Below are positions 1 to 11,819 of a stretch of DNA of 64,000 nucleotides, piece after piece. Both the position numbers and the translations under genes were made by a program. Location: NCBI GenBank assembly GCA_009193035.1, contig SWDT01000024.1:62001-126000 (forward strand), read 5' to 3'. Position 1 is the first letter of the stretch. Every line of letters begins with the position of its first letter. Below the pieces are notes generated by a model. That model was not told where the DNA came from. It saw only the letters and a program-made list of their open reading frames with translations, and made no database searches. The DNA is from Halicephalobus mephisto. Its lineage: Eukaryota > Nematoda > Chromadorea > Rhabditida > Panagrolaimidae.

Positions 1-1354
1 TCCATGGATGCTCCAGATCCCGTTTGTTTTTTTACTTTCTTGTTTCTGCTTATGACGCAGATTCTTCCAGATTGAGTCAAATCTCACGATAACAATCAAT
101 GCTGCTTCCATGAAGAAAAGTACCGGTAAGATCACTTCATTCCACTATTTCGGAGATTTCGCGACATTCCTAACTACTTGCATAATTGAATATTCTGTGA
201 TCGGAGCTGCTATCATGTTCGTCATGTGGAGATCCATTGACGAGAATCCGGAGAATCTGACGGTTAGGAAAAAGAAGAAAAGCAAAGTTAGAATCGATTG
301 CAGGTAGTGTTAATTTAAGCTATAAATGAATACTCGTCTTTTAGTTCATCATCAGGAGGACTTTTCGCTGGAGTGTTGTTCCTAATATGTTCCTTTGTTT
401 CCATCGGAATCTACTCGTATTTCTATCAGCTCAGCGACAGCAAGGGCGCTACGCTTGTCTTCAGACTGAGCGACATGCTCCTTTTTTGTTTCGCCCTCAT
501 CGGATGTGTAATCGGGCTTTACAGGTGAAATTACTTTTAATTTGTTTATTAATGTGGAGATTTCAGAATGAGAGTTCTCCAGTACACTCAGACCCATTCC
601 ACTAACGCTGAATTCTTGGACGAACTACTGTTATTTATTGGACTTCTCGGGGAGTTGATTCACTGCAGTACTGGTTTGATCTGGTGGGTGACTTCCCAAG
701 TAGAGGAGAGGGAGCAGATGGAAACCTATATGCTTTTCGTTCTGGGAACCAGAATAATCCAAGTGATTTTACAATCGCTTTTTATACTGCTGTCTTCAAG
801 GTAGGTTTATAACTACAAAAGCCCCTTAAAACTGAACCATTGAATTTTAACTGGAAATTGTTATAACTGTTCATTGCAATCGACAGCGTTTCAGGCTGCG
901 GTGTCTGAGCATCCTGGCATCAGAGGCTAAACCAGGAAAGCAGTTTGTGACCTTCCTGTTGATCGCAAACGTATCTCTTTTCTTCTTCCATACTCTGGAA
1001 GGGATGAAATCGGTGTTCGGCGATGCCGTATTCAGCACAAGAACCAAGCCCTACACTATCCTGATCTCGGCAGTAGCTCCACTGACGGTCTTCTACAGAT
1101 TCCACTCCAGTGTCTGTCTCGCCGAGATTTGGAAACACTGTTACAGCATCAAAAACGTCGTGGGATTAGGTTCTCCATCATCTACAGATTCCGGAGATGA
1201 ATCGAAAACCTGCTCCAGTTGCTTATCCGGAAGACCAGGGATCAACAATTGTCGTTCCTCCGAGCACGTCGATAACTCGAATGCCGGTTCAAGAATGATA
1301 GTGCCGAATCTGCCATTGACAATGCCAAGAAGAAGAACCGGGACAGAGCAGTAA
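1..1354 (+). CDS. Otopetrin-family proton channel, C-terminal part (5' end outside window)
   Basis: Coding exons are 1-21, 61-303, 345-524, 567-800 and 895-1354; the phase is continuous through all joins and the stop is TGA-free TAA at 1352-1354. Several hydrophobic helices are seen, including FLTTCIIEYSVIGAAIMFVM and GGLFAGVLFLICSFVSIGIY. The last exon carries the family hallmark, a helix FVTFLLIANVSLFFFHTLEG followed by PLTVFYRFHSSVCLAEIW, as in otopetrin C-terminal halves. Otopetrins are proton-selective channels of about 12 helices, and nematodes have several paralogues (otpl genes). The roughly 70-residue Ser/Cys-rich tail after the last helix is not conserved in the family as I know it. 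The upstream exons and start lie outside the window, so total length and paralogue cannot be given. Confidence 0.85.
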
Positions 1355-1822
1355 GAAAACCACCACAGGAATATTTTCCTTTGCGATAATTAAAAACTGA
1401 TCTCCTCTTGGGTAAAGTGTTTGCTCAAAATATTTGGCATACTGTAATTTGTAAACTGGTAAGGATTTTAAAATTAGATCAAAATAAACAATGATAAACG
1501 ATATTGAATGAGGACTGGAAAAAATGTGAAAAGTAAGTAAAGTCGAACAAAGACTAAAAACCGAAAATAGTCATGCTGAGTGTTGTGTCGAAAAAACCCT
1601 CGCCCGAATAGTTTTTTTTCAATTAAGGTGGTAAATTGCTTGTGCAACCGGTAAATTAATTTGTTGAAAGACCATTATAACCTTAAGTAAAGCAACAAAG
1701 TGAGATGATAAATTCAATTGATTCTAAACGTTAAATTCCTTGATTATTTCAGTTTTGATATACTGAAAATGCTAAAATCAGTAATATCTAGTATCATTAA
1801 GATTGGTTCTACACTTGATATA

Positions 1823-2097
1823 GATGCGTTGTCTCCACGACCAGAGATGTCCAGAACACTCGAGACTAAACAGTCCTCTCTCTCTCTCTTTCTCTTTCTT
1901 TCTTTCTTTCTTTCTCTCTTTCTCTCTCTCTTTCTCTCTCTTTCTCTTTCTTTCTCTCTCTTTCTTTTTTTTTCTCTCTCTCCACTGAGGAACCTAAAAG
2001 GAACATGTCACGTCACACGGAGTTCCCTGAGTGTTGCATTTGTTCTATTAATATTTTTCTATATTATACTTGTATCTAGTCTTAATAAAAAACCAAA
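1823..2097 (+). repeat. Dispersed repeat A, copy 1 (carries microsatellite)
   Basis: This matches 16634-16818 in the same orientation. Shared blocks include GTCTCCACGACC, CTGAGGAA, GTCACGTCA and the segment with TTCTATATTATA and TCTAATAAA-like ends. The TATA-like box and the AATAAA near the right end would fit a solo LTR or a SINE tail, but neither is proven. Copy 1 is about 90 bp longer because of the internal microsatellite. Confidence 0.7.
1875..1982 (+). repeat. CT/CTTT microsatellite
   Basis: About 108 bp of pure pyrimidine made of CT and CTTT units. At the same place, copy 2 of repeat A has only TCCTCTCTACTGAGG, so the tract looks like an expansion of a short CTCTCT seed within the repeat. 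Confidence 0.9.
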
Positions 2098-2408
2098 TTT
2101 TTATGAGAAAATTAAAAATTACAGTTTTTCATTATATCGTTAATTTCTCAAGAAAAGTCGCATTGTTAATTTTCAGTGATTTTTGTCCAATTTTAAGTTA
2201 TTGCAATTTTTGCAACTAGTTCAAAGTTAAACATCAGTTTTGATGCTATTTTCGTGAAAGAAATTAACTCTAAATGAATTTTTTCAATTAATTTTTACCT
2301 CCAAATGGCTTTCAATTATGCTTCAGTTTTACAGGAAAAATAACAACCTAATAGGAAGCAACAAAAACAAATAGAAATTTTTCTCGAGATCAATTTTACT
2401 AGTAAGTT

Positions 2409-3984
2409 TTAGTTTTTCTTCGTGGATCTCCTTTTGACCTCGGCATCGAGTTTGCTTCGCATTTCTTGGATCATGCCTTCATCTAGAGGAGCTAACTTGG
2501 TCTCGTCGGTTATTCTTCTCTCACTGTCTTGAGAGATGAGTTGGTGACAAATCCCCGGGGCTGAGGATGATTTCAAAGCATCATGGAAGGCGTCAGATGA
2601 GTAGTATCGCCTGAGGAAGTCCTTTGATTTGTCGATTTCAGTTTCGGAACAGTGGTCTTCGATGAGACGGGACTGGAAATTGGTATTCAGAAAAACAGAA
2701 AATATTAAAGGATTAGACAATAAATGCACATTTTTGCGAATGCAAAAGGACATTAAACAATTTCCGCTGAGAATTCTCAAATTTCGTCATTGATCGCTTA
2801 GTTGATTTTTTTCGTTTTAATGTGTACTTTTTGGAAATCATAGTACATTTAAAACACATGTCAAACAGTGACGAACTCAAACCGGAAGCTCTCAGCGAAA
2901 CTTGTTTGACAGGTTTTTGTAGTTACAAAAGTATCAACTAGTTATTCGGTTCCTTAGTATTTACCCTGCACTCCAGGATGCACAACTGGTAAAAACAACC
3001 CTTTGATCTTGCGTCTTTCCGCTTATTCTCCGCTTCATCGGTTATGTAGTCTAAAGATTTCTCATTAGAGAATCGGGAATATCTTCTGGCGGAATTGGCA
3101 CAGGTTTCGGAACAGTGCTCCATGTCACTCGTTGCTCTGAAGACGAGGAAAATAATTAACATAGTGTAAATTTTCGGGAATAGTGATAACGAACCTCAAG
3201 CAGGGCAGAATCTCAATCATTACCTCCTGCTTCTCGATGCAGAGGTGGTGGAAGGGGGTCCAGGACTCTTCACTCCCTTCGCATCTTTGAAGACAGTTAT
3301 TCCTCTCGTAGACGAAGGAACAGAAGCTTCTGAATTTCTGCTCCGACTGGGTCAGAAGGGGGTGGATGGGGAACCAGTGGAGATCGGCATAGAAGGAGCT
3401 GAATTCTGTCTGAAAGTTGATTCAAATCCTTCTGAAGATACAAGTTACAATTGTTTAATTTATCTTTTAAACAGGATGTGACAAACCATCCAGTTATCTC
3501 AACTAAAAAGTTCAAAGGCCTTTCCGCTTGTTGCAATTTCTATAACGTGCAAAGTTTATAGATTCCTGATTTTATGGCTTTGAGCCTAGAATCTGTACCA
3601 TGAGCTATGGGATGGGGACAAAGTCCAAGGTGTAAGCTAGACACTCAACAGAAAACCAGTTATGACAACGATTTCGCCTCTAAGTAATTTAATTTGACCG
3701 CCATACCTGGTAGTCCGCCTCGAACTGGGCCTCGCATCTCTGTTCACAGCTGATAGGGACTTCAAAGTGTTTTTTATCTTCCAAAGTATCGTCCAGGAAT
3801 TTTCTAGAAGAATGAGAATGATTATGGTGGTAGTGCCGGCGAGATCTATGGGCTGAGATCTGAGAAACTGGAAAAATAAATTATTACACTTCAAAAGCAG
3901 AAATATACCTGCTATCATTACGACAACGAAAAACAAGTACAATGACGGCCTCAGGGCCTTGTTGATTGGTTTCTTCATCGTCAT
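2409..3984 (-). CDS. Secreted Cys-rich protein, possibly CPG4-domain type
   Basis: Five exons, read from the right: 3909-3984, 3707-3867, 3195-3409, 2965-3136 and 2409-2672. All phases join and give 295 aa. Residues 8-25 form an uncleaved-looking or signal helix (PSLYLFFVVVMIA), followed by a His/Ser/Arg-rich segment. The rest has about a dozen cysteines in pairs (CEQRC, NCLQRC, HCSETC, CFYQLCILEC) with charged helical spacers. Paired cysteines of this kind resemble the nematode chondroitin-proteoglycan-4 (CPG4) domain; this is a resemblance only. It probably acts outside the cell or in the secretory path. The last exon is acidic then basic, ending in KRRSTKKN. The gene model is firm, the family call is not. 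Confidence 0.75.
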
Positions 3985-5760
3985 TTGGAATTTGTGAAGT
4001 CAAATATTGAAATATAAATAAAAAATTCTAAAAAGACGTTGCAGAATTAGTTTACGATGGTCAAATGAACTGCAAAAATCTATTTATAAATAACCAAGGG
4101 TAATTAGGGAAGCTAACTGAGAAAAATTTGTAGGCCAACTAATGGACTGTAAATTTTTTCGGAGAAACTTCGCAAATTACAGTAATGAGGTGATTTCACA
4201 GGGATTTTTTAAAATATTTACCACGAAACAAATACGAGAAATTCGGTTACATATTATTTTTTCCTTAAATGAGTCAACAAAGGTTCACCGAGGATCTCTA
4301 AATAACGAGGAAATTCACAGGAAAAGATGGCTGACAAAATGAGTAATGATCAACTGGCTTATCAGAAAAATTTAAAGCAGAGGAAATTCGACTACCTAAG
4401 AAACACCCTCTTTTTTGACTACAATGAAGAAATCAGGAATTTCGTAATATTTCTCATTTTTTAATAGATTTGTAATAATATCCAAAAATTCACTCAGAGC
4501 ACAGTTATTTATATCTTTTATCTGACCTTTTTATTCATCCTGGAATAAACACCAACAACAGAAACCACTTTTGTGACTAACCGCTTCTCGAATTTCACAA
4601 AAAACGATGTAGAAGAAAGAACCAGACTCAAGAATACAAATTTTCCACTCGAGATATTTTTGAGACTTTAAAAAAGCAACATTTGATTCAGTCGAGGTTT
4701 TCAGTGGAGTCCATTTAATGAAGACAAAAAACATCTGTAAAAAAACCAAAGACGTTTAAGAATGTAAATTAAAAACTAAAAATTCTTGTCATCTAAAAGA
4801 GCAGAGTTAATTTCTGAACATTGGTCTCGACACGAATGATGGTTTTATTCAATTTCCCTACCATAATTTTTAAACTAATTTTTTAAAATAAAATTTCCAT
4901 GATTTTTTATTTATTGGATTTTTAAAAATTAAAAAAGTATTCAAAAGTAATTAAAATGGAATGTAAAAAACAAAACTGTGGGTCTTGAGACTAAGGTTCA
5001 GCAACTGGAGGTGTTCTTCTTCTACAAACGTTAAGAAAACATAAAAGTTGTACGGAAATGAGTTGGATAGATTTAATCACATTTACAAGTGTTCAAATAT
5101 GGACTATTATGGTTGTTAAAATAATTTCATTCTAATGAAATTATCAGGAAATGGCCTCTTGAACATGCGCGGTCTTTGCCCCCTTATGCTTCAACGGAGT
5201 CGGAATATACTTTCACTCGTTGTTTCAGCTTGATTTTACCAGGTTATGATTTTAGCCATTGGAAATTTAATTTCACAAATACATTTAACTTTTGGTTGGA
5301 TTCAATGTAAATAATAAATCTATATTTTTTGTTAATTTTAATACAGATCTTATGCAACACCTTCGAAGTAAAAATGCCGGAAATCACCATGTTTGAAAAC
5401 TAGTATCAATATTTCCAAAGAACTGAGGATCAATGTTTAAAATTTTGCTGATTAAAATTAAATAGCATTATTGTCGGTCAGTTTCAATCAAATACGATGA
5501 ATAACTCATGACCAGTTCTTGTAAGAAGTTTCGTAGACCTCAGTGGACATATTTGTTACTTTAGAGAAATCCGTACCTTACAGTGTTTCATATGCTTTGA
5601 ACAAAACTCTCAAATTCGAAAGTCAAAGGCTTTCGAAAATAGACAGTTCTGGTTCTGAGTAAAACGGTTCTGTTTTGTGAAAAATAATTTCACCTTTATC
5701 AGTTTTGAAGCAAAATTCAGCTTATTTATAATTTATGAGTTGTCCATTAAGAAGCTTATA
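3985..5760. other. Intergenic, AT-rich
   Basis: No gene is supported. Short open frames at 4142-4342 and 4531-4749 lack splice context and have AT-driven composition. Nothing else stands out. Confidence 0.6.
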
Positions 5761-6199
5761 AAGGAAGTACATTTACTCGAAGTGTCCTTTTAGAATGATA
5801 TGTCATTTTAAAGTTTCTGAAATGCACATTCAGAATCTGTTTTCTGTTTTTACTGAACGCGCAAATTAAAAAAAGAAAAATTACACCAACTCCAAAAAAA
5901 GTTAAGACATCTCCTTTAATGTTTGGACTATGTTTAATACATTCATTTTCTGCATCAAATATTACGAATTTTTTTTTGAATTAATTGTAAATTTAAAACC
6001 GATTATGATTTAGTTGATTTAAAAAATAGAAAATGTGTAAAAATTCAATATGTTAAATTTTTGTAATTTTCATAGACTATCGCACTCCAGAAGAGCGCTC
6101 AGCAGAAACAGAAAACAGATTCTGAATGTGTGTTTCAAGAGCTTCAAAATTGTGCACATATCACTCCAAAAGGCCACTTGGAGTAAATGTACTTTCCTT
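5761..6199. mobile_element. Foldback / MITE-like element with ~100-bp inverted arms
   Basis: The left arm 5761-5862 and the right arm 6092-6199 are inverted copies of each other. Both contain AAGTACATTTACTC, GATATGT and the block CATTCAGAATCTGTTTTCTG. About 230 bp of AT-rich DNA without an ORF separates them. The arms are roughly 80% identical by eye. No clear target-site duplication is visible at the ends, so the exact borders are uncertain. It looks like a non-autonomous DNA transposon remnant. Confidence 0.75.
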
Positions 6200-6684
6200 G
6201 TTAGTTAAATTCTTTTAGAAAAGAAAGAATCAGGTAAATACACTAAATTTCATACATGAAAAGTTCGAAAAACGTAAAGGAGCTTCGTCATCAAATCTCC
6301 GGCCTTTTCATTTCCATTTTTAAAGCATAAGTTTTATATTTCTAATTTGCTAATTTGCTAATTTTAGCAACACTTTTTATATTTAGATGAATTTTCACAC
6401 TAATTACAGTTATTTAATTAGTTTTACAGAAGTGATTAGAATACGGAAAAAATGGAGATTCAGATTCACGGACTTGATTGATTGTTTCATTCCGGAAGTT
6501 TGTCCAGCAAATTTGAATTACAAATCATGAATGTACTTTTGAAGAACTTTGATTTGATATATAACGCATTTCGAAAGGCCACGATGAACAAAGTTAATTC
6601 CTTCGTCAGCCTACATAATGAATAAGGAATAGTCTTGAATTTCGTGTGGTGCAATTCAAGGGGAAGCTATTTGACCCCTGAGTA
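6200..6684. other. Intergenic
   Basis: AT-rich DNA with no ORF and no repeat recognised. Confidence 0.6.
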
Positions 6685-6953
6685 GTGTGGATTACAGAGG
6701 GATTTGTCTGGAAAAGTTTAAACTGGGTGGAGCAGTGGCAGTCTGAGACGACGGAGTTCCATAGGGTCCGCGAGAGAAGCGGTTTCCGGCATTTCCTGTT
6801 TGGAGATCAGTTTACTCTGCATTTCCATTATTTCGGTTTTTATCCACCATCAGGTCCTCTACAAAACCCCTGAATTTGCTTGTCGACTAAAAAGCCTCAA
6901 GTCGATTTGTGTGTTTCTCGTTTTGCAGCTTGCTTTCGTTGAATTGAGTTTGA

Positions 6954-7249
6954 CAATGGAACGCGAGCGCATTTTCGGTAATTTCCTTAGAAGTCGGCCC
7001 TCGCTTGACGGAAGGAAGGATTCGTCTCCATCGATGCCCTGTCCAACTTCACCGAGACAGCTAGGATTCCACTTTTGTAGACTCTAGATTATACTGGATG
7101 AACCCTCATACAGTAAATGGTTTCTCCGAAGTATTTTTCGACGAAATGAAAGAAGGAAAAGACGATTTGCAAACATATAATTACGGAGGAGACTGGTTAG
7201 ACGCAATCCTGACTCGAGAGGAAATTCAACAAGCAGCCAGAGGTTGAGC
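6954..7249 (+). CDS. Weak coding-like segment, unrecognised
   Basis: Two neighbouring stretches look coding but cannot be joined cleanly. One starts at ATG 6954 (MERERIFGNFLRSRP...) and runs into a stop at 7085. A second in another frame, about 7068-7249, reads ...YWMNPHTVNGFSEVFFDEM and ends ILTREEIQQAARG before a stop, with a possible GTTGAG donor at the end. Codon composition is better than in the flanks. This could be an unresolved small gene or a decayed one. I recognise no family. Confidence 0.25.
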
Positions 7250-7994
7250 AAAGCAATTTTAACCTAAGAAATGAGACACGAGAAATTGAGAAGCTACTGA
7301 GGAAATTATTGGAGTTAGTTTTTGGTGCTTTTCGGAAAAATCTAGGAATCTCAGGAAGTCAGTTTCAGACAAACTACTCCTATTTCGATCGCTTAAATTA
7401 AAAAACGGATGGAAATTTCCTCATATGCATATGGTTTTCGTAATAAGACTGAAAATATTCTTACTTGAAGACCATCTGATCCAGAGTAGAAATCGTATCT
7501 ATGTAATTTTTAATTAATTAATTGATATTCATTCTTTAATTAGTTTACTGAGTATTTTAGTAACATCAGTTCTATCAAGGTTTATGTTTCGTACAGTACA
7601 CTTAATAGTTTATCTTTGAAGGTAATTCATCTGTGCCGAGGTGTACAAAAAGGTCGATATCAAAAGTAAAATGAAATCCGCAACATGCTCGCAAAATTCG
7701 AGCAGGCCGACTTGCCTAATGGTCGTGTGAAAGTTCAATTTGACTTTGATTTTGATGTTGATCGTTTTATAGACTTTGGCACTGAAATAAGTTTCCATTA
7801 AATCTTGATTCCTATAGAATACGGTATTGGGATTAATTTGCCTAATATGTACAGTTAAAACACAAAATTAGATTGATGATAAGTGATCAAACGGGTGATG
7901 AAACCAACATTTCGAAATCACAGTCAAAATCCTGCATTTATTTAATAAAATAAACTAAATGTTCCCTTTGCAGTTCCCTACCGTATCCTAATAA
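7250..7994. other. Intergenic
   Basis: No supported gene. A 62-codon minus-strand frame at 7610-7798 lacks splice or family support. Confidence 0.5.
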
Positions 7995-8426
7995 TTACAG
8001 TATCCAAGTGCCACACCAACAACTATCGGTTTTCTTTGAATTCGATTTTCCGATATTTATCGATCTTATGTCATATTTTGAAGACATGATCGAACGCACC
8101 GAAGACATCTGGAGTCTCTCGGGAGAACATTCCTTCCGCATCTGGATCAAAAGCCCTCTAACCTTGTCCAGTGATGACCTGTCTTCTTCCATACCTAAAT
8201 CTCCGAGACTTGTTTGTAAAACCGATAGAGCGTCCTCAAGCTTCCGGCCACTTTTTGATGATGGCGTTTTTGAGCTTGTTTGCTTCAAAGAGAAAAACGG
8301 CGCCATTTTAAACAAACTTTTGAGGGCCGCGGTTTTTCGTCGATTTTGAGAACTGCTGTCTCGCTTTTCGTCAAAAAATGCCGCTGGCTGCTTGGAATAC
8401 TGCCAGTTGTAACATTTTGAATTCAT
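7995..8426 (-). CDS. Hypothetical protein, 143 aa
   Basis: Single open frame from ATG 8426. The product is rich in Ser, Lys, Glu and Arg with little hydrophobic content, mostly predicted disordered, with a helical stretch KLEDALSVLQTSLGDLGMEE near residues 62-81. It ends ...SCWCGTWIL. The opposite strand is also open over most of the same DNA (8008-8349) but is unusually Phe-rich for a soluble protein, so I prefer the minus strand. No family is recognised; it may be one exon of a longer gene. Confidence 0.4.
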   Translation of the reverse strand: MNSKCYNWQYSKQPAAFFDEKRDSSSQNRRKTAALKSLFKMAPFFSLKQTSSKTPSSKSGRKLEDALSVLQTSLGDLGMEEDRSSLDKVRGLLIQMRKECSPERLQMSSVRSIMSSKYDIRSINIGKSNSKKTDSCWCGTWIL

Positions 8427-8569
8427 AGATTTTCCAGATCTGTGTATTGGTTGTTTGTTTTGATTCGGGGGTGTTCGACATAATACCCAAAAAAGTCACT
8501 TTTCTAAATCACTTTAATTCAGTAAATACTTGATGGATTTCCGTGATATTTTTAATTTAGACCCAGCTA

Positions 8570-8860
8570 ACCTTCCCATTTTGCTCGACATCAAGAATAA
8601 TGAAATTAGGGACAATTTCCAAAAGAGATTCAACATCATGAAAATTCCCTCTTATGTTGCGAAAGCAGCCTTGGTGTTCGGCTCTTGAGTTTATTTATAA
8701 AAAAAAACAGCTTATATTTTGGAAAAAATTGAGATTTAATTTTACAGAATTTTTCGCCGTAAACAAATCACAAAGTCATCTGAACTGAATTAGAAAAAAT
8801 TGTGGAAATTCCCTAATTATTCGTTGAATTAGAGTGATTTTGGATTTTGCTTAGGATACT
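8570..8860 (+). repeat. Dispersed repeat B, copy 1
   Basis: It aligns colinearly with 10615-10900. Shared blocks include CTTCCCATTTTGCTCG, CATCAAGAATAATGAAATTAG, ATTCCCTCTTATGTTGC and AAAGCAGCCTTGG. Similarity is strong in the first 130 bp and weaker afterwards. Confidence 0.8.
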
Positions 8861-10614
8861 TAATACTCTGGAAGAATACTGATTTTTTAAGATTAAAAGT
8901 AATTTTTTTGAGGATTTATAGTGAGTTTATGGTAGTGGTAAACGTACAGTCGAGCATTAATACTTCGACAAATCATGGAAACGATGCTTTTGATTAATTT
9001 CCAAATTAAAATTGGTCTTTACTATAGTCTTAAGTATTCTCTACAGTATAATTGACAGGTTGCATTTTACTATTTAATTATTGTTATTGATTTTGTTCCT
9101 GTTGGACTCCCGAATTCGTCTTTTTTTCCAGAGGACACGGCGAATAGTTGTCACGATGCCCACCCTCCGTGATGCCTTTTATCTATAAACCTTGTCTTTT
9201 ACTTATCGGATTAAAGATATCCTTTCCTGTTGTTCACTAATCCTAGTATAATCCCATTAGACAAAAACCGACTCGATTCGGTAACCTTGTGATGGTGATT
9301 ATCCAAATCTTGACCAGCAGCTATTCTCCAGGACAAAAAGAAACTAAAGCAAAATTCCTTCATTTGCTTCTGTTGGTTTTGGAAGCAGCCTGGGGCAATG
9401 GCAATTCCGGCAACAGGACCGGCCGAAAAGCTGCACCAAACTCTGGAAAGCAAACTTTGTGCTGTGTGTCTCCGGAGAGAAGAGGGACGCTTTTTGTTCT
9501 CTCTGACTCCTTGTGGACAAAATGCCATCCTTTTCGCCGGTCGTTGCGTGAAAAAGAAGCGCTCGACAGACATGCGTCCCTCCAGAAGGGAATGCCTAGG
9601 GCAAAAAGCTGCTTCTTCCCTTGTCCAATGTCGTCGGAACGAGACGAATAGACTCACTTCGGAAAGAAGCGCGGGAAAGTCATCGTCTTCCCGTCCTTTC
9701 TTTAGTTTTGTCCTGCCAAAAACCAACAGAAATGAGATTTCGTTCCTTGCAGAGATTACATATTCAGGGACTAGGTTCATTCCCTTGTTCATCGTGGGAA
9801 AGTTATTCTTACAGCATCTAATTCAAATATCTCTATCAGTTAATTCAAATTAATATTATTTAATTGTAGCCGTCTGTTTCCAAAAATCGCGTTATAAAAA
9901 GCAATTTTTCAAAATTTTTCATTTTTTACGCGAATAAATATCTGTTGACATGTTTTGTTTTCTGGTGTTAATTAGACATTTACCTTACTTTATCAAATCC
10001 CCATCTGGGCGTCTTTATCCTAACAAAATCCACCCTCGTTTAACAGATTTCCCGAAGCTACTATTAAATGCAGTTTTATTCCCTCAGGCAGTCCATCAAC
10101 AAATGGTTTTTTGACCGACTTGTTGCAATAAAATCCAACAAGGAGCAATTCGGAATGTTTCTTGCGTGAAGCACTGCCTTCTTCCAATTGGATATTCCAC
10201 GGGCATCTAGTCCGGAGGTGGTTGACTCGGGATTCCTCTGTTCGAGATCAGTTGTGTATTCTTTATTAATTAATATAAAAATTAAATTCCCGCCTATTTA
10301 TCAAACCAAAGATGAATAAGTTACTTGAATTGGTCCCTTTCTTGCCTGGATTAATTAATATGCGATGCGTAGGCTTTGAACAAGACTAAACTGCCCTCGC
10401 CTCAGGAAGCAAGACCAGCTTTACCCTTGTTTTCGATTTTTTCTTGAAACAAGCTGAATATTGCTTGAGGCGATTGTGTGCATGTTTTTTTCCTCAACCA
10501 ATTCAACCAGTAGGTCATTGGGAGCAGGTTCGGGAGATTTCTCGAACCACCTCCCTAAATCGCTCTTATTCGATGAATACTGAATGAGTTTCCACAATTC
10601 TTTTTGATAAACTT

Positions 10615-10900
10615 GATTAAGCTTCCCATTTTGCTCGGCATCAAGAATAATGAAATTAGAAACGATTTTCAAAGGAAATTCAATATTACAAAGATTCCCT
10701 CTTATGTTGCAAAAGCAGCCTTGGCGTTCTGCTCTCAAGCTTATTTGCAAAAAACAGCTTATGTTCGGGAAAATTAAGATTTAATTCTGCAGATTTTTCG
10801 TCGTAAATAAATCGCAAGATCGCTTTACTTGAATAAAAAGTTTCAAACATCTACCAAGTATTTGTTGAATTAGAACGATTTCAAATTAGGGTTTTTCTTG
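10615..10900 (+). repeat. Dispersed repeat B, copy 2
   Basis: Second copy of the 8570-8860 repeat, about 2 kb downstream in the same orientation. Its right part also resembles 62280-62440. A minus-strand open frame crosses the copy but is interrupted in copy 1, so coding function is doubtful. Confidence 0.8.
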
Positions 10901-11819
10901 GAAAATCTCGTATTCACTATCATAGAGAAAAATTTACTTTTAATTTCCACCTTACCTAAATTTCCGTTTTTAAGTCATATTTCCCGGTCCGAGCAGTTAC
11001 TTGGAATCCTGGGTTGTCAATTATGTTGTGCATCGAGACAGCTCTCGTTGAATGGAGCCCTGACTGCGCTCCAGAGGTAGTCAATTCTCCCGTCCGCCCT
11101 CACACTTTTGGAAATAAAACAAAAAACAACAGTTGAAGAGTAAAGTAAGCAAGTCTCCCTAAAAGGAGCATAATTTCATTTGAAGCGTTTTTTCGACTGC
11201 AAAAGGGAACCAATTTGCGTTTCCAAGTCTCAAGACAGTGAACCGAAGAGAGAATTCTCAATGTGCCGAAAATTTCTCGTTCCTTTGCCGCTTCCAAACG
11301 TAAGTACGCGTATGTTATTGACACATTTCAACTTTTTGCGCCTCTTGATAACTTTCTGTTTTTGGCATCAAAGTGGATTCGGCAATTTCAAAAGCATAAG
11401 AATCCAGACTTGACTAGGGGAATGTTTCCTGAGTGATTTTGATATATGGAGAACAGCTACGTATCCGGCGCAATTACCACGATGTAACCGTCTTCGGGTT
11501 CTTTTTCGATATATTTATCTTTATTCGGTCTAGACGAGTTTTATTTCAGTTAATCTCATCCCCCAACGGAGTCATTATTCTCAAGATTTGACTCTCCAAT
11601 CATATATTCACCATTGCCTGACGTCCATCCACCAAGATTCGGTACCATACAGTTCCTACGGTTATCTACTCCTTATTCACCAAAGAACCGGCTTCAGTGT
11701 TGTCTCTAAAGCGGTAATACTCCGAATTCCCAGACGGAGGCGAGCGAAGAGCATTATCTGACGCTGATTTCAACAGCGTCATTGCTCCTCGTTCCTCGCC
11801 GCTGCTATGGCACGCGACG

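Larger units (their letters stand above)
1355..2408. other. Intergenic, repeat-bearing
   Basis: No gene is seen. The stretch holds a copy of a dispersed repeat (about 1823-2097) with a CT/CTTT microsatellite inside it. The flanking DNA is AT-rich and non-coding in all frames. Confidence 0.7.
8427..11819. other. Gene-poor, repeat-bearing interval
   Basis: Copies of repeat B lie at about 8570-8860 and 10615-10900. Between about 9290 and 9660 the GC content rises and both strands are open for 120-190 codons, but none of the three candidate frames resembles a protein I know. A minus-strand frame at 10421-10750 partly overlaps repeat B. The last 300 bp before 11820 probably holds the nlf-1 promoter and 5' UTR. 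Confidence 0.5.

Noticed and set aside
1718..2143. Plus-strand 141-codon frame across the CT microsatellite
   Set aside because: Its length comes from the stop-free CT/CTTT tract (Ser/Leu/Phe runs); the tract is a microsatellite in a repeat.
8008..8349. Plus-strand 113-codon frame
   Set aside because: Overlaps the minus-strand 143-aa frame, which has a more protein-like composition; the plus frame is Phe/Leu-heavy without forming proper membrane helices.
9211..9792. Minus-strand 193-codon frame
   Set aside because: Competes with two plus-strand frames over the same DNA, begins at an uncertain start and matches nothing I know; reported only as an island.
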